NCBI RefSeq assembly: GCF_014854695.1
Contig: NZ_CP027557.1
Coordinates: 2,976,001-3,040,000, forward strand
Origin: Rhodococcus rhodochrous
GTDB lineage: Bacteria > Actinomycetota > Actinomycetes > Mycobacteriales > Mycobacteriaceae
DNA length: 64,000 bases
Direction: 5' to 3'
This document shows positions 1 to 10,110 of the stretch, one piece after another. Numbering within the stretch: the stretch's first letter is position 1; each line of letters opens with the position of its first letter. The notes under the pieces were generated by a model. That model had not been told where the DNA came from and did not search any database. It worked only from the letters and a program-made list of their open reading frames with translations. Made by a program: the position numbers and the translations under genes.

Positions 1-345
1 CCGCCGCATCGGGCGATCACCGACGACGAGCACCTCGAACTGTTCGAGGGCGACCCGTCGCTGCCCGCCGCGCGGTTGCGCATCGCCCCGTCGTACACCT
101 GGCTGCTCGACTACTACCCGCTCACCGACGTGCAGGTGCTCTCCGATGGCAGCTGCGAGGCGTCGATGCGGTACGCCTCGCCGGGGTGGATGGCGCGGCT
201 GCTCGTCGGGCTCGGCGCCGGGGTGCAGGTGCTCGACCCACCGGAGTTGCAGGCGGCGGTGCGGGCGCGGGCCGAGGCGGCGCTGGCCGCCTATGCCGAG
301 CTCGACGGGGAGAACCCGGCCCGCGGCGCGGGGCCGACACCCTGA
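1..345 (+). CDS. pafC: PafC, WYL-domain transcriptional regulator (C-terminal part only)
   Basis: The window opens inside this gene; about 114 C-terminal codons are present in frame 1, ending at TGA 343-345. The visible part looks like the end of a WYL-type regulator: a beta-rich segment (LRIAPSYTWLLDYYP), then a helical tail. PafC pairs with PafB to activate DNA-damage genes in mycobacteria and its gene normally sits directly before tatA-tatC, as here. That position is the main reason for the name, since too little of the protein is present to show the helix-turn-helix. An internal ATG at 76 opens a reading frame but is not a separate gene, because the frame is open back to base 1. Confidence 0.7.
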   Translation, partial: PPHRAITDDEHLELFEGDPSLPAARLRIAPSYTWLLDYYPLTDVQVLSDGSCEASMRYASPGWMARLLVGLGAGVQVLDPPELQAAVRARAEAALAAYAELDGENPARGAGPTP

Positions 346-434
346 GGGCGGCGATGTGAAACATCGGTATGAACCCTCCGCAAATTGTGGGTGGATACAC
401 CGGCGCGAAGCCTCGGGCTGTGCTCGAGGTCCGG

Positions 435-463
435 TAGCATCGATCGGAGCCGATCAGTGGAGG
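435..463 (+). promoter_or_regulatory. Probable tatA promoter -10 box and ribosome binding site
   Basis: A TAGCAT hexamer at 435-440 fits the actinobacterial TANNNT -10 pattern. It would give a leader of about 25 bases. GGAGG at 459-463 lies 9 bases before the ATG at 473 and decides that start over the in-frame ATG at 482. No clear -35 is visible. Confidence 0.4.
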
Positions 464-472
464 TTGTTGTAA

Positions 473-730
473 ATGGGTGCAATGAGCCCCTGGCACTGGG
501 CCATCGTGGCGCTGGTGGTCGTGATTCTCTTCGGTTCGAAGAAGCTGCCCGACGCCGCGCGCGGTCTCGGTCGTTCGCTCCGGATCTTCAAGAGCGAGGT
601 CAAGGAGATGCAGAACGACGACGCCCGGGCGTCCGCGCCGCAGCAGCCGGCGCCGAATCCGTTGCCGGCCGCGCAGCCGACAGCCGATCCCGCCGCGCCG
701 AACACGCACACCGAACCGCGGTCTGCCTGA
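473..730 (+). CDS. tatA: Sec-independent protein translocase subunit TatA
   Basis: An 85-residue protein with the TatA plan: a short periplasmic N-terminus, one membrane helix (about residues 8-22, [13 protein letters not shown]), the FGSKKLPD hinge, an amphipathic helix ([16 protein letters not shown]), then an acidic and Pro/Ala-rich tail. TatA oligomers form the channel of the twin-arginine pathway, which exports folded proteins. GGAGG 9 bases upstream supports the ATG at 473. The gene lies between pafC and tatC, the conserved actinobacterial order; no tatB is present here. Very secure. Confidence 0.95.
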   Translation: MGAMSPWHWAIVALVVVILFGSKKLPDAARGLGRSLRIFKSEVKEMQNDDARASAPQQPAPNPLPAAQPTADPAAPNTHTEPRSA

Positions 731-834
731 CCGACGTTCATCCTGCCGGGGCGCCCACCACGGGTGTCCCGGCGTTCCGCTGACCCCGGCACGCCCGCAC
801 GCCGGTGGTCTCGACAGGAGCTGAGAACCGCACC

Positions 835-1797
835 GTGCGCATCCCGTTCGATCCGCGCCGAAGCCGGCGCAAGACCAATCCCGACGGCACCATGTCGCTG
901 GTCGAGCACCTCTACGAATTGCGCACGCGTCTGCTGATCGCTCTCGCTGCGATCGTGCTCACCACCATCCTCGGATTCGTCTGGTACAGCCGCAGCCTGT
1001 TCGGCCTCGACAGCCTCGGGGAGATCCTGCGCGGCCCCTACTGCGACCTGCCCGCCTCGGCCCGCGCCGACCTGAGCAACGACGGGGCGTGCCGACTGCT
1101 CGCCACCGGACCGTTCGAGCAGTTCATGCTGCGCCTGAAGGTCGCCGCGACCGCCGGCATCGTCATGGCGTGCCCGATCTGGCTGTACCAGTTGTGGGCG
1201 TTCGTCACCCCCGGCCTGTACCGCAAGGAACGCCGCTACGCGATCGGCTTCGTCACCTGCGGGGCGGCGCTGTTCGTCACCGGCGCGGTGCTGGCCTATC
1301 TGGTGATCTCCCACGCCTTGTCGTTCCTGTTGTCCGTCGGCAACGACGTGCAGGTCACCGCCCTCTCGGGCGCCGAATACTTCGGGTTCCTCATCAACCT
1401 GCTGGTGATCTTCGGGGTGTCCTTCGAGATCCCGCTGGTGATCGTCGCGCTCAACGGCGTCGGGGTGCTGCCCTACGCCAAGCTCAAGGCGTGGCGGCGC
1501 GGGCTGATCATGGCGGTGTTCGTCTTCGCCGCCATCGCCACCCCCGGCCAGGATCCGTTCTCCATGCTCGCCCTGGCGTTGGCGCTCACGCTGCTCGTGG
1601 AGTTCGCCATCCAGATCGCCCGGCTGACCGACCGGCGCCGCGCCCGCAAGGCCCGCGCCGAAGGCTGGGCCGATCTCGACGACGACGAGGGTTCGACGAT
1701 TCCGGCCCCCAGCCCGGTGGAGCCGGCAGCGCCGACGGCGCCCACCGACACCGTCCGGACCGATCCGGCCCGCACCGACTACTCCGACACCCTGTGA
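835..1797 (+). CDS. tatC: Sec-independent protein translocase subunit TatC
   Basis: Polytopic membrane protein of about 320 residues, the receptor for twin-arginine signal peptides. It has the family start [14 protein letters not shown], the conserved cytoplasmic segment around [13 protein letters not shown], and about six membrane spans. A hydrophilic Asp/Glu/Pro/Thr-rich tail follows the last span. Two starts are possible: GTG 805 and GTG 835. GTG 835 ([15 protein letters not shown]) is preferred because AGGAG lies at 816-820 and the cytoplasmic N-terminus is then short and basic. Its stop overlaps the helY start (GTGA), so the two genes are probably translationally coupled. Confidence 0.93.
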   Translation: MRIPFDPRRSRRKTNPDGTMSLVEHLYELRTRLLIALAAIVLTTILGFVWYSRSLFGLDSLGEILRGPYCDLPASARADLSNDGACRLLATGPFEQFMLRLKVAATAGIVMACPIWLYQLWAFVTPGLYRKERRYAIGFVTCGAALFVTGAVLAYLVISHALSFLLSVGNDVQVTALSGAEYFGFLINLLVIFGVSFEIPLVIVALNGVGVLPYAKLKAWRRGLIMAVFVFAAIATPGQDPFSMLALALALTLLVEFAIQIARLTDRRRARKARAEGWADLDDDEGSTIPAPSPVEPAAPTAPTDTVRTDPARTDYSDTL

Positions 1798-4547
1798 CCG
1801 GCGACCCCGCTCCCGGCCCCGGTGACGACGAGACCGGCACCGCGCCGCTCGTCCCCACCCCGCAGCTCGCGGAGTTCGCCACCGGCCTCGGGTTCCCGCT
1901 CGATCCGTTCCAGATCGAGGCGTGCCGCGCCCTCGAGGGTGGGCATTCGGTGCTGGTGTGCGCCCCCACCGGCGCCGGCAAGACCGTCGTCGGCGAGTTC
2001 GCGGTGTATCTGGCGCTGCAGGGCGGTTCCAAGTGCTTCTACACCACCCCGATCAAGGCGCTGAGCAACCAGAAGTACGCCGATCTGTGTGCCCGGCACG
2101 GCCGGGACTCGGTGGGTCTGCTCACCGGCGACCAGTCCATCAACTCCGATGCGCCGGTGGTGGTGATGACCACCGAGGTGCTGCGCAACATGATCTACGC
2201 GTCGTCCACCGCCCTGATCGGGCTCACCCACGTGGTGATGGACGAGGTGCACTTCCTCGCCGACCGGTTCCGCGGTGCGGTGTGGGAAGAGGTCATCCTG
2301 CACCTGCCGGAGGACGTGCGGCTGGCGTCGCTGTCGGCGACGGTGTCGAACGCCGAGGAGTTCGGTGACTGGATGACCACGGTGCGCGGCGACACCACCG
2401 TCGTCGTCGACGAGGTGCGGCCCATCCCGCTGCACCAGCACATGATGCTCGGCTCCCGCATCTACGACCTGTTCGACCGCCGCGCCGACACCGACACCGC
2501 CCCGGCCCGGCGGCGCCGGGACATCGTCGTCAACCCGGAGCTGGCGTCGGCGGTGCGGCAACGGCAGAGCCTGTCCGGGATGGACCGCTGGGGTGAACGC
2601 GGACCCCGTTTCCGGCCGCCGCCGCGCCCGGAGGTCATCGTCCGCCTCGACCGCGACGGTCTGCTGCCGGCCATCACCTTCGTGTTCAGCCGCGCCGGCT
2701 GCGACGCCGCGGTGCAGCAGTGCCTGCGCTCGGGTCTGCACCTGACCGACGACACCGAAGCCGCGGAGATCCGCCGGATCGTCGACGAGCACACCCGGGA
2801 TCTGCCGCGCGGCGACCTCGAGGTCCTCGGTTACGCGTCGTGGCGCACCGCCCTCGAACGCGGCATCGCCGCTCACCACGCCGGGATGTTGCCGGCCTTC
2901 CGGCACACCGTCGAAGAACTCTTCGTGCGGGGGTTGGTGCGGGCGGTGTTCGCCACCGAGACCCTCGCGCTGGGCATCAACATGCCGGCCCGCACGGTGG
3001 TGCTCGAAAAGCTCGTCAAGTTCAACGGCGACACCCACGCCGAGCTGACCCCCGGCGAGTACACGCAGCTGACCGGCCGGGCCGGGCGGCGCGGTATCGA
3101 CGTCGAGGGCCACGCGGTGGTGCTGTGGCAGCCGGGCATCGAACCGGCCTCGGTCGCCGGGCTCGCCTCCACCCGCACCTTCCCGCTGCGCAGCTCGTTC
3201 CGCCCGTCCTACAACATGGCGGTCAACCTCATCGACGCCGTCGGGGTGGAGCGGTCGCGGGCGCTGCTGGAGATGTCCTTCGCCCAGTTCCAGGCCGACA
3301 AGTCGGTGGTCGGTCTCAAACGCGGCATCGACCGCAACGAGGCCACCCTCGAGCAGCTGCGCGATCAGCTCGGTGGTGAGGGCAGCGAGATCCTCGACTA
3401 TCTGCGGTTGCGCGCCGAGCTGACCGACGCCGAACGCGCCCACGAGCGGCGCGGCAAGCAGGATCGCCGGGCCGCGGCGGTGGCGTCGCTGGTGACCCTG
3501 CGGCGCGGCGACATCATCGCCGTGCCCGCCGGCAAACACACCGGCCTGGCGGTGGTGGTGCTACCGGACACCGACGCCGGTGATCCGCGGCCGCAGGTCG
3601 TCACCGCCGACGCCTGGTCCGGTCGCCTCTCCGCGGGGGATTTCCCGACCCCGGCGACGGTGCTGGGCACGCTGCGGCTGCCGCGGCACGTCGATCACCG
3701 CACCGGCCGCGGGCGCCGCGACATCGCGTCGGCGTTGCGGTCGAAGGGCCTCGTGCCGCCGCGCCGCCCCAAGCGCAGCAAGTCCAAGGGCGACACCCGC
3801 GAGATCGACGCGTTGCGCCGGCAACTCAAGCATCATCCGGCCCGCAAGCATCCCGATCTGGATTCGCTGGCGCGGGTCGGGGAGCGCTACCACCGGTTGC
3901 TGCGCGACACCCGGCAGCAGCGCCGCAAGGCCGCCGCGGCGACGGATTCGCTGGCGCGCACCTTCGAGCGGATCGTCGCGCTGCTCACCGAACGCGGCTA
4001 TCTCACCGAGGGTGACGATCCGGCGACCACCGAGGCGGGGGAGCGGCTCGCCCGCATCTACACCGAATCGGATCTGCTGGTCGCCGAATGCGTGCGGCGC
4101 CGTGCCTGGGCGGGACTGTCCGCCGCCGAACTCGCGGCGGTCGCCTCCGCGGTGATCTACGAATCGCGCACCGACGAGCCGGTCACCGTCGTCGGGCCGA
4201 CCGGCCCGATCCGGCACGCGCTGGCCGAGACCACCCGGATCTGCGACGGCTTGCGGGCCGACGAGATCCGGCACCGGCTGCCCCCGACCCGCGAACCGGA
4301 TCTCGGTTTCGTCACCGCCGCCTACACCTGGGCGTCCACCGCGTCGCTGACCGAGGCGCTCGTCGCCGCGGAGGCCGCCGGCAAGGAACTCTCGCCCGGA
4401 GATTTCGTGCGGTGGTGCCGGCAGCTGATCGATCTGCTCGACCAGATCCGCACCTGCGCGGACGATCCGGAGCTCGCCCGCACCGCCGGCAAGGCGGTCG
4501 GGGCGGTGCGCCGCGGGGTCGTCGCCGTCGATCCCACCGCCGAATGA
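1794..4547 (+). CDS. helY: HelY-type DEAD/DEAH-box RNA helicase (Ski2/Mtr4-like)
   Basis: Superfamily 2 helicase of 917 residues. Walker A is APTGAGKT (about residues 57-64), Walker B is DEVH (about 149-152), motif III is LSATVSN and motif VI is [13 protein letters not shown] long C-terminal part matches the DSHCT/rRNA-processing-arch type of C-terminus of Ski2-like proteins. The GTG at 1794 overlaps the tatC stop by four bases and gives a start just before the helicase core, so the much longer open frame upstream is only an overlap with tatC. M. tuberculosis HelY is about 906 residues in the same position. Role in RNA turnover or rRNA processing is inferred from the family. Confidence 0.92.
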   Translation: MTGDPAPGPGDDETGTAPLVPTPQLAEFATGLGFPLDPFQIEACRALEGGHSVLVCAPTGAGKTVVGEFAVYLALQGGSKCFYTTPIKALSNQKYADLCARHGRDSVGLLTGDQSINSDAPVVVMTTEVLRNMIYASSTALIGLTHVVMDEVHFLADRFRGAVWEEVILHLPEDVRLASLSATVSNAEEFGDWMTTVRGDTTVVVDEVRPIPLHQHMMLGSRIYDLFDRRADTDTAPARRRRDIVVNPELASAVRQRQSLSGMDRWGERGPRFRPPPRPEVIVRLDRDGLLPAITFVFSRAGCDAAVQQCLRSGLHLTDDTEAAEIRRIVDEHTRDLPRGDLEVLGYASWRTALERGIAAHHAGMLPAFRHTVEELFVRGLVRAVFATETLALGINMPARTVVLEKLVKFNGDTHAELTPGEYTQLTGRAGRRGIDVEGHAVVLWQPGIEPASVAGLASTRTFPLRSSFRPSYNMAVNLIDAVGVERSRALLEMSFAQFQADKSVVGLKRGIDRNEATLEQLRDQLGGEGSEILDYLRLRAELTDAERAHERRGKQDRRAAAVASLVTLRRGDIIAVPAGKHTGLAVVVLPDTDAGDPRPQVVTADAWSGRLSAGDFPTPATVLGTLRLPRHVDHRTGRGRRDIASALRSKGLVPPRRPKRSKSKGDTREIDALRRQLKHHPARKHPDLDSLARVGERYHRLLRDTRQQRRKAAAATDSLARTFERIVALLTERGYLTEGDDPATTEAGERLARIYTESDLLVAECVRRRAWAGLSAAELAAVASAVIYESRTDEPVTVVGPTGPIRHALAETTRICDGLRADEIRHRLPPTREPDLGFVTAAYTWASTASLTEALVAAEAAGKELSPGDFVRWCRQLIDLLDQIRTCADDPELARTAGKAVGAVRRGVVAVDPTAE

Positions 4548-4572
4548 CCCGGCCCCCGCGGGGGTGTCCGGG
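4548..4572 (+). terminator. Possible terminator after helY
   Basis: A GC-rich inverted repeat follows the helY stop directly: CCCGG (4548-4552) pairs with CCGGG (4568-4572), with a C5-GC-G5 palindrome inside. There is no T-run. Confidence 0.3.
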
Positions 4573-4654
4573 ACGCCCGGTAGGCGTGGATGCCCGCGCG
4601 GCGGGTGGACGCTACCGTATGGGCACACAACGGGAAGGGTGAGTGGAGACGACG

Positions 4655-5536
4655 ATGACCGGGCCGAACGAACCGCAGGACTCGCCGGGGCAGAGGCCGC
4701 CGGAATCGACGGATCCATGGGCACCGAACCCGACCTCCGGGGGAGGTGAGCAGCCCGGATCGCCGTGGGCGCCGCCCGCCGGCCAGCAGCAGTGGGGGCA
4801 GGGCAGCGGCACCGGCTGGGGGCAGTCGCCCGCCGGGCAGTCGCCGTGGCAACCCGACACCGGTGCGGGTGGGAACGCTCCGCAGCCCGGGTGGGCGCCG
4901 CCGGCCGGGCAGCAGACTCCCGCACAGCCCGGTCCCGGGCACCAGAATCCGTGGGGTGCGCCGACCGGTGCACCGCAACAGGGCTGGGGTCCGGCCCCGC
5001 AACACCCCGCCCCCGGCTGGGGACAGCAGGCACCCGGTCGACAGGCACCCGGACAGGCGCCGGGCTGGGCCCAGCAGCCGGGAGCACAGCCGTGGGGCGC
5101 GCCCGGTCAGCAACCGACACAGCCCGGGTGGGGTGGTCAGCAGCCCGCCGGGGCGCGACCCTGGGGAGCGCCCGCGAACACCTGGCAGCAGCCCGGCACA
5201 CCGCCGCAGAACGGCCCGCAGACAGGGAAGTCGACGCTGCCGTGGATCCTCGGCGGCGTCGGACTCGTCGTGGTGCTCGCCATCATCGGGATCCTCGCCG
5301 CGACGATGTTCGGCGGGAAGGTCCTCGACACCGAATCCACCCAGGCCGGCATCGCGAAGGTGCTCACCGAGTCGTACGGGGCCGGGCAGGTCGGCGACGT
5401 GCAGTGCCCCAGTGACCAGAAGGTCGAGGCCGGACACAGCTTCACGTGCGCGGTCACCGTGGACGGCCAGTTCCGGGAGGTGACCGTCACCGTCACCGAC
5501 GACAACGGCACCTACGAGGTGGGCCGCCCCAACTGA
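4655..5536 (+). CDS. Pro/Gly/Gln-rich membrane protein with C-terminal DUF4333 domain
   Basis: 293 residues. The first two thirds are low-complexity Pro/Gly/Gln/Trp repeats (many GWG, APG and QQP units), predicted disordered and cytoplasmic. One membrane helix follows (about 202-224, LPWILGGVGLVVVLAIIGIL), then an external domain of about 80 residues with the DUF4333 pattern and two cysteines (VQCPSDQ and FTCAVTV) likely to form a disulfide. It matches the place and general form of M. tuberculosis Rv2091c between helY and the exonuclease gene. GGAG at 4645-4648 supports ATG 4655; an in-frame GTG at 4643 is an alternative. TACCGT at 4613-4618 may be the -10. Function unknown. Confidence 0.85.
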   Translation: MTGPNEPQDSPGQRPPESTDPWAPNPTSGGGEQPGSPWAPPAGQQQWGQGSGTGWGQSPAGQSPWQPDTGAGGNAPQPGWAPPAGQQTPAQPGPGHQNPWGAPTGAPQQGWGPAPQHPAPGWGQQAPGRQAPGQAPGWAQQPGAQPWGAPGQQPTQPGWGGQQPAGARPWGAPANTWQQPGTPPQNGPQTGKSTLPWILGGVGLVVVLAIIGILAATMFGGKVLDTESTQAGIAKVLTESYGAGQVGDVQCPSDQKVEAGHSFTCAVTVDGQFREVTVTVTDDNGTYEVGRPN

Positions 5537-5545
5537 CCGGGACGG

Positions 5546-6514
5546 TCAGCGGTCGGCCAGGGCCGCGACCAGCGCGGACACCGGCCGTTCCAGACCCCAC
5601 CGCTGCGCCAGCGCGGTGAGCTGCTCCGGATCGGCCGGTGCCGCCGGCAACACATCCGAGCGGGACAGATCCACGTCCGCGTCGGTGGCGACCCGCACCA
5701 CCGGCAGCGCCGCATCCAGATAGTCCGCCGCAGCGGCGAGTTTGACCCGCATGCCCTTCGCCAGCGACGTCGACTCGTCGAGCGCCGCCGCGCGCACCGC
5801 GTCGAGGGAGCCGTACTGCTGCAGCAACGACGCGGCGGTCTTCTCCCCGACACCCTTGACGCCCGGGAGTCCGTCCGACGGGTCGCCGCGCAGCGCCGCG
5901 AGTTCGGCGTAGGCGGCGCCGGCCCGCTCGGCGGGCACCCCGTAGCGTTCGGCGACCAGCGCCGGATCGAACAACTCGGCCTTGGCCAGGCCACGCCCGG
6001 CGTAGAGCACCCGCACCGGCACCGGACTGTCGGTGACGACCTGCAGCAGGTCGCGGTCGCCGCTGACCACGATCACCCGATCGGTGGTTTCGCGGGCGGC
6101 GAGGGTGCCGAGCACGTCGTCGGCCTCGAAACCCGCTGCGCCGCCGGTGGCGATGCCGGCGGCGGCGAGCACCTCGAGAATCACCGGCACCTGCGGCAGC
6201 AGCGCAGGCGGGACCTCCTCGACGGTGCCGTCGGACCCGGCGGCGACCCGGTGCGCCTTGTAACTCGGGATCGCCGCGACCCGGAAGGCCGGGCGCCAAT
6301 CCAGATCCAGGCACACCACCAGCCGGGTGGGACGGTGGGTGCGGATCAGCGAGGCCACCATGTCCACGAAGCCGCGCACCGCGTTGACCGGGCTGCCGTC
6401 GGGGGCGGTGACCTTCTCCGGGATGGCGTGGAAGGCGCGGAACCACAGGCTCGCGCCGTCGAGCAGCATCAACGTGGGGTCCGGTGCGGGCGTGGGGTTC
6501 TCCGGTGCGGTCAC
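5546..6514 (-). CDS. 5'-3' exonuclease, PIN/FEN superfamily (Rv2090-like)
   Basis: 322 residues resembling the stand-alone 5'-3' exonuclease related to the N-terminal domain of DNA polymerase I. Visible elements are the N-terminal acidic metal site ([16 protein letters not shown]), the arch region with IPSYKAHR, acidic clusters FEADDVLG and [11 protein letters not shown], and the helix-hairpin-helix [17 protein letters not shown]. Such enzymes remove 5' flaps and RNA primers. GTG 6514 has an AGGAT upstream; ATG 6523 three codons earlier is the alternative. It converges on the DUF4333 gene with only 9 bases between and is divergent from the peptidase gene, the same arrangement as Rv2090/pepE. 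Confidence 0.9.
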   Translation of the reverse strand: MTAPENPTPAPDPTLMLLDGASLWFRAFHAIPEKVTAPDGSPVNAVRGFVDMVASLIRTHRPTRLVVCLDLDWRPAFRVAAIPSYKAHRVAAGSDGTVEEVPPALLPQVPVILEVLAAAGIATGGAAGFEADDVLGTLAARETTDRVIVVSGDRDLLQVVTDSPVPVRVLYAGRGLAKAELFDPALVAERYGVPAERAGAAYAELAALRGDPSDGLPGVKGVGEKTAASLLQQYGSLDAVRAAALDESTSLAKGMRVKLAAAADYLDAALPVVRVATDADVDLSRSDVLPAAPADPEQLTALAQRWGLERPVSALVAALADR

Positions 6515-6558
6515 GGACCACATCCTGCCATCCGGCCGCGGCCACTAGTCTCGAAGAC

Positions 6559-7689
6559 ATGACCACTGCCGCCACCCGATTCCCCGCCGACCGTTACGCG
6601 GCCCGCCTGGCCCGCGCCGCCGAACTCGGTGCCGCCGCCGGCGTCGATGCGCTGCTCATCACCCCCGGACCGGACCTGCGGTATCTCACCGGCTCCCGCG
6701 CCGAGTCGTTCGAGCGCCTGACCTGCCTGGTGATCCCCACCGACGGTTCCGGGGCCACCGTGGTGGTGCCGCGGCTGGAACTGGCGTCGCTGAACGACTC
6801 CGCCATCGGTGAACTCGGTCTGCCGGTGCGGGATTGGGTGGACGGGCAGGACCCGTACGCGCTCGTGCGTGAACTCGTGGCGACCGCAGGGGCGTTCGCG
6901 GTGGCCGAGGCGATGCCGGCGCTGCATCTGGTGCCGCTGACCGCCCGGTTCGGCAGCGCCCCGGCGCTGGCGACGTCGGTGATCCGGCAGCTGCGGATGG
7001 TCAAGGACGCCGACGAGGTCGAGGCCTTGCGCCGCGCCGGTGCCGCCATCGACCGGGTGCATGCCCGCATGGGTGAATGGTTGCGCGCCGGGCGCACCGA
7101 AGCCGAGGTGGCTGCGGACATCACCGCCGCGATCCTCGAAGAGGGGCACACCGCGGCGGCGTTCGTCATCGTCGGTTCCGGCCCGCACGGCGCCGACCCG
7201 CACCACGAGGTGTCCGAGCGGGTCATCGAATCCGGCGACATCGTCGTCATCGACATCGGTGGTCCCGTCGAGCCGGGCTACTACTCGGATTCGACCCGCA
7301 CCTACAGCATCGGCGAACCGAACCCGGAGATCGCGACGAAGATCGCGGTGCTCGAGAAGGCACAACAGACCGCGGTCGACGCGGTGCGTCCCGGGGTGCG
7401 CGCCGAGGACGTCGACGCCGCCGCCCGTAACCTGCTCGCCGCCGCCGGTTACGGGGAGGCGTTCGTGCACCGCACCGGGCACGGCATCGGCCTGTCGGTG
7501 CACGAGGAGCCGTACATCGTCTCCGGCAACGACGACACCCTGCAGCCCGGCATGGCATTCAGCATCGAACCGGGCATCTACTTCCGCGGCGAGTGGGGGG
7601 CGCGGATCGAGGACATCGTCGTCGTCACCGAGGACGGCTGCGAGTCGATGAATCTGCGTCCGCACGGGCTGACGGTGCTGCCGGGCTGA
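6559..7689 (+). CDS. pepQ: M24-family Xaa-Pro aminopeptidase/dipeptidase (PepE/PepQ)
   Basis: 376 residues with the N-terminal creatinase-like domain (about 1-145) and a C-terminal pita-bread metallopeptidase domain. All five metal ligands of the M24 family are visible: two Asp in VVIDIGGPVEPGYYSDSTRTY, His in RTGHGIGLSVHEEPY, Glu in FSIEPGIYF and Glu in GARIEDIV. It should hydrolyse the bond next to proline in small peptides in the cytoplasm. ATG 6559 is chosen because the upstream frame overlaps the divergent exonuclease gene and the protein aligns from here. The M. tuberculosis counterpart is pepE (Rv2089c). Confidence 0.92.
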   Translation: MTTAATRFPADRYAARLARAAELGAAAGVDALLITPGPDLRYLTGSRAESFERLTCLVIPTDGSGATVVVPRLELASLNDSAIGELGLPVRDWVDGQDPYALVRELVATAGAFAVAEAMPALHLVPLTARFGSAPALATSVIRQLRMVKDADEVEALRRAGAAIDRVHARMGEWLRAGRTEAEVAADITAAILEEGHTAAAFVIVGSGPHGADPHHEVSERVIESGDIVVIDIGGPVEPGYYSDSTRTYSIGEPNPEIATKIAVLEKAQQTAVDAVRPGVRAEDVDAAARNLLAAAGYGEAFVHRTGHGIGLSVHEEPYIVSGNDDTLQPGMAFSIEPGIYFRGEWGARIEDIVVVTEDGCESMNLRPHGLTVLPG

Positions 7690-7734
7690 GACCCGACACT
7701 GCCTCCCGGAAATCGACCCGGGACACTGGGCCGC

Positions 7735-8481
7735 ATGAACCACAGCGCGCAGGGAACCGTCGTCATCTTCGGGGGACGCAGCGAGATCGGCATCGAGGTC
7801 GCCACTCGCCTCGCGCCGGGCCGCACCGTGATCCTGGCCGCGCGTCGCGCCGACGACCTGGTCGACGAGTGCGCCGCCGTGCGGGCGGCAGGGGCGACGG
7901 CGGTGCATCCGGTCGAGTTCGACGCCGACGCCCTCGACACCCACACCGCGGTGCTCGACCGCATCGCCGCGTTCGGGCCGATCGATGTGGCGGTGCTGGC
8001 CTTCGGCATCCTCGGCGACCAGGCCCGTGCGGAAACCGATGCGGCGCACGCGGTGTCGATCGTGCACACCGACTATCTCGCGCAGGTCGCGCTGCTCACC
8101 GACCTGACGCAGCGGTTGCGCGCGCAGGGCTCGGGTCGGCTGGTGGTGTTCTCCTCCGTCGCCGGGTGGCGGGTGCGCCGCGCCAACTACGTCTACGGCT
8201 CCGCGAAGGCCGGCCTCGACGGTTTCGCGTCCGGCCTGGCGGATGCCCTGCACGGCAGCGGAATCTCGCTGCTGCTGGTGCGCCCCGGTTTCGTGATCGG
8301 CCGGATGACGGAAGGTATGAGCCCGGCACCGCTGTCGAGCACCCCACCGCAGGTCGCCGACGCGACGGTGCGGGCGTTGCACCGCGGGCGCGGGGAGGTG
8401 TGGGTGCCGGCGGTGCTGCGGCCGGTGTTCTTCGGGATGCGGCTGCTGCCGCGCGCGATCTGGCGGCGGCTGCCGCGCTGA
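7735..8481 (+). CDS. Short-chain dehydrogenase/reductase (Rv2073c-like, DprE2-related)
   Basis: 248-residue SDR. The cofactor motif is VVIFGGRSEIGIEVA, a GGxSxIG variant also seen in the DprE2-like branch, and not the classical TGxxxGIG. The catalytic part is VVFSSVAG followed by YVYGSAKAG (Tyr-x3-Lys). The substrate is unknown; in this branch sugar-nucleotide or polyprenyl-sugar ketones are reduced, but the essential DprE2 partner DprE1 is not nearby. The C-terminus is basic and hydrophobic (LLPRAIWRRLPR), possibly membrane-associated. A GACACT hexamer seven bases before the ATG suggests a leaderless transcript. Confidence 0.87.
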   Translation: MNHSAQGTVVIFGGRSEIGIEVATRLAPGRTVILAARRADDLVDECAAVRAAGATAVHPVEFDADALDTHTAVLDRIAAFGPIDVAVLAFGILGDQARAETDAAHAVSIVHTDYLAQVALLTDLTQRLRAQGSGRLVVFSSVAGWRVRRANYVYGSAKAGLDGFASGLADALHGSGISLLLVRPGFVIGRMTEGMSPAPLSSTPPQVADATVRALHRGRGEVWVPAVLRPVFFGMRLLPRAIWRRLPR

Positions 8482-8489
8482 CCGCCGGC

Positions 8490-8537
8490 GTGCAGTTCCC
8501 GTCGTCGCGGTTCGGCGTGTCGCGACGACAACTGCAC
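8490..8537. terminator. Long bulged hairpin between convergent genes; probable bidirectional terminator or REP-like element
   Basis: Left arm GTGCAGTT (8490-8497) + ccc bulge + GTCGTCGCG (8501-8509). Right arm CGCGACGAC (8521-8529) + AACTGCAC (8530-8537). The 17 paired positions are perfect apart from the three-base bulge; the loop is 11 bases. It lies between the convergent SDR and disulfide reductase genes. Confidence 0.6.
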
Positions 8538-8550
8538 GTTCGAGAGGCGG

Positions 8551-10014
8551 TCAGCTGCGGCGGGATTCGAGCAGTCGCAACCAGATCTCGCTGATGGTGG
8601 GGTAGGACGGCACCGCATGCCACAGCGCATCCAGCGGCACCTTCCCGACCAGGGCGACGGTGGCGGCGTGGACGAGTTCGGCGACCTCCTGGCCGACGAA
8701 GGTCGCGCCGACGAGGGTGTCGGTGGCGCGGTCGACGACGAGCGCGGCGTGCCCGGCGTAGTCGTCGCGGGCCAACGAGGCACCGGCAACGTCGATGTCG
8801 GCCTCGAGGACCTCGACGTCGAGTCCGTCGGCGCGGGCCTGCTCGGCGGTGCGGCCGACCGCGGCGATCTCCGGGACGGTGAAGATCACCTGCGGGACCT
8901 GCCCGTGGTCGGCGCTCGCCCGGAACCGTGACCCGTCGGTGGGGCGGTTCTCGGCGCGAGCGGCGATGACGTCCCCGCACACCCGCGCCTGGTATTTGCC
9001 CATGTGGGTCAGGGCGGCGCGACCGGCGATATCCCCGACCGCATACAGCCATTGCCCGTCGACCCCGTCGACGGTGAGGTCGTCGGCGACCGTCACCTTC
9101 CCGTCGGTCAGGCCGACGCTGTCGAGACCGAGTCCGTCCACGGTGGGGTGGCGGCCGGCGGCGACGACGATCTCGTCGACCTCGACGATGCTGCTGTCGG
9201 ACAGTTCGACGGTGGCGGGACCGCCGTGGATGCAGCCGACGCCGGTGTCCTTCACGTCGGGGCGCTGCACGGAGCGGATCTCGGTGCGGTACCGCACATC
9301 CAGGCCCTTGTCGGCCATGCGGGCGGCGACGCGTTCGGCGGCGAACGGCTCCACGCGCGGCAGCAGGCGGTCGCCGCGCACCGCGAGGGTGAGTTCCTCG
9401 ACGCCGAGTTGCCGCAGCCAGGTGGCGGTTTCGCAGGCGACGACACCGCCGCCGACGACCAGCACCCGGCGGGGGATCTCGCGTAGGTTCGTCGCATCCC
9501 GGGAGGTCCAGGGCAGCGCGTCGCGCAGCCCGGGCAGGTCCGGGATCGACGGGACGGTGCCGGTGGCCAGCACGACCGCGTGCCGGGCCTGCAGGCGACG
9601 CTCCCCGTCGGCACCGGAGACGGTGACGGTGCGTTCGCCGTCGAGGCGACCGTGGCCGCGCACGACGGCGATGCCCGCGCCCTCGGCCCAGTCCACTTGG
9701 GAGCTGTCGTTGCGATTGTGGGTGAAACTGTCGCGGCGGGCGAGCACGGCCGGTACCTCGACTCCGTGGGCGCTGATCTTGTCGGCGACGCCGGGCATGT
9801 TGCGGGCGGTGGCGAGCACCTGTGTGGGACGCAGCAGAGCCTTGCTGGGCATGCACGCCCAGTAGGAACATTCGCCGCCGACGAGTTCGTGTTCGACGAG
9901 CACCGCGGTGCGGTCGCTGCCGGCGATGGCGTACTGGGCGGCGTTCTCCCCGGCCGGACCCGCGCCGAGGACGATCACGTCGTAGCTGTCGGATTCCGCT
10001 GTCGGACCGCTCAT
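8551..10014 (-). CDS. FAD-dependent pyridine nucleotide-disulfide oxidoreductase (class I)
   Basis: 487 residues with the full class I plan: the FAD motif VIVLGAGPAGENAA (about 14-27), redox-active disulfide C49-x4-C54 in GGECSYWACMPSKALLRP, the NAD(P) motif VLVVGGGVVACETA, the second FAD motif YAVGDIAGRA, and a dimerisation domain carrying the C-terminal HAVPSYPTISE with the His that assists the disulfide. It belongs with mercuric-reductase/lipoamide-dehydrogenase-like proteins; the substrate is unclear. No lipoamide complex gene or mer gene is adjacent, and there is no N-terminal heavy-metal domain. The SYWA spacer between the cysteines is unlike the VNVG of lipoamide dehydrogenase. Confidence 0.88.
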   Translation of the reverse strand: MSGPTAESDSYDVIVLGAGPAGENAAQYAIAGSDRTAVLVEHELVGGECSYWACMPSKALLRPTQVLATARNMPGVADKISAHGVEVPAVLARRDSFTHNRNDSSQVDWAEGAGIAVVRGHGRLDGERTVTVSGADGERRLQARHAVVLATGTVPSIPDLPGLRDALPWTSRDATNLREIPRRVLVVGGGVVACETATWLRQLGVEELTLAVRGDRLLPRVEPFAAERVAARMADKGLDVRYRTEIRSVQRPDVKDTGVGCIHGGPATVELSDSSIVEVDEIVVAAGRHPTVDGLGLDSVGLTDGKVTVADDLTVDGVDGQWLYAVGDIAGRAALTHMGKYQARVCGDVIAARAENRPTDGSRFRASADHGQVPQVIFTVPEIAAVGRTAEQARADGLDVEVLEADIDVAGASLARDDYAGHAALVVDRATDTLVGATFVGQEVAELVHAATVALVGKVPLDALWHAVPSYPTISEIWLRLLESRRS

Positions 10015-10110
10015 CCGTCCACGATAGGCGCGGCCGAACCGTCGGCGGGCCGGATCGGCGGCGACGGTCCGGTTCGCGAAGTCCGCCCGTTCGTGCAGGT
10101 CAGCGGTGGC

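Noticed and set aside
352..366. CGATGT-gaa-ACATCG hairpin after pafC
   Set aside because: Only six pairs with a three-base loop and no T-run; too weak to call a terminator or switch.
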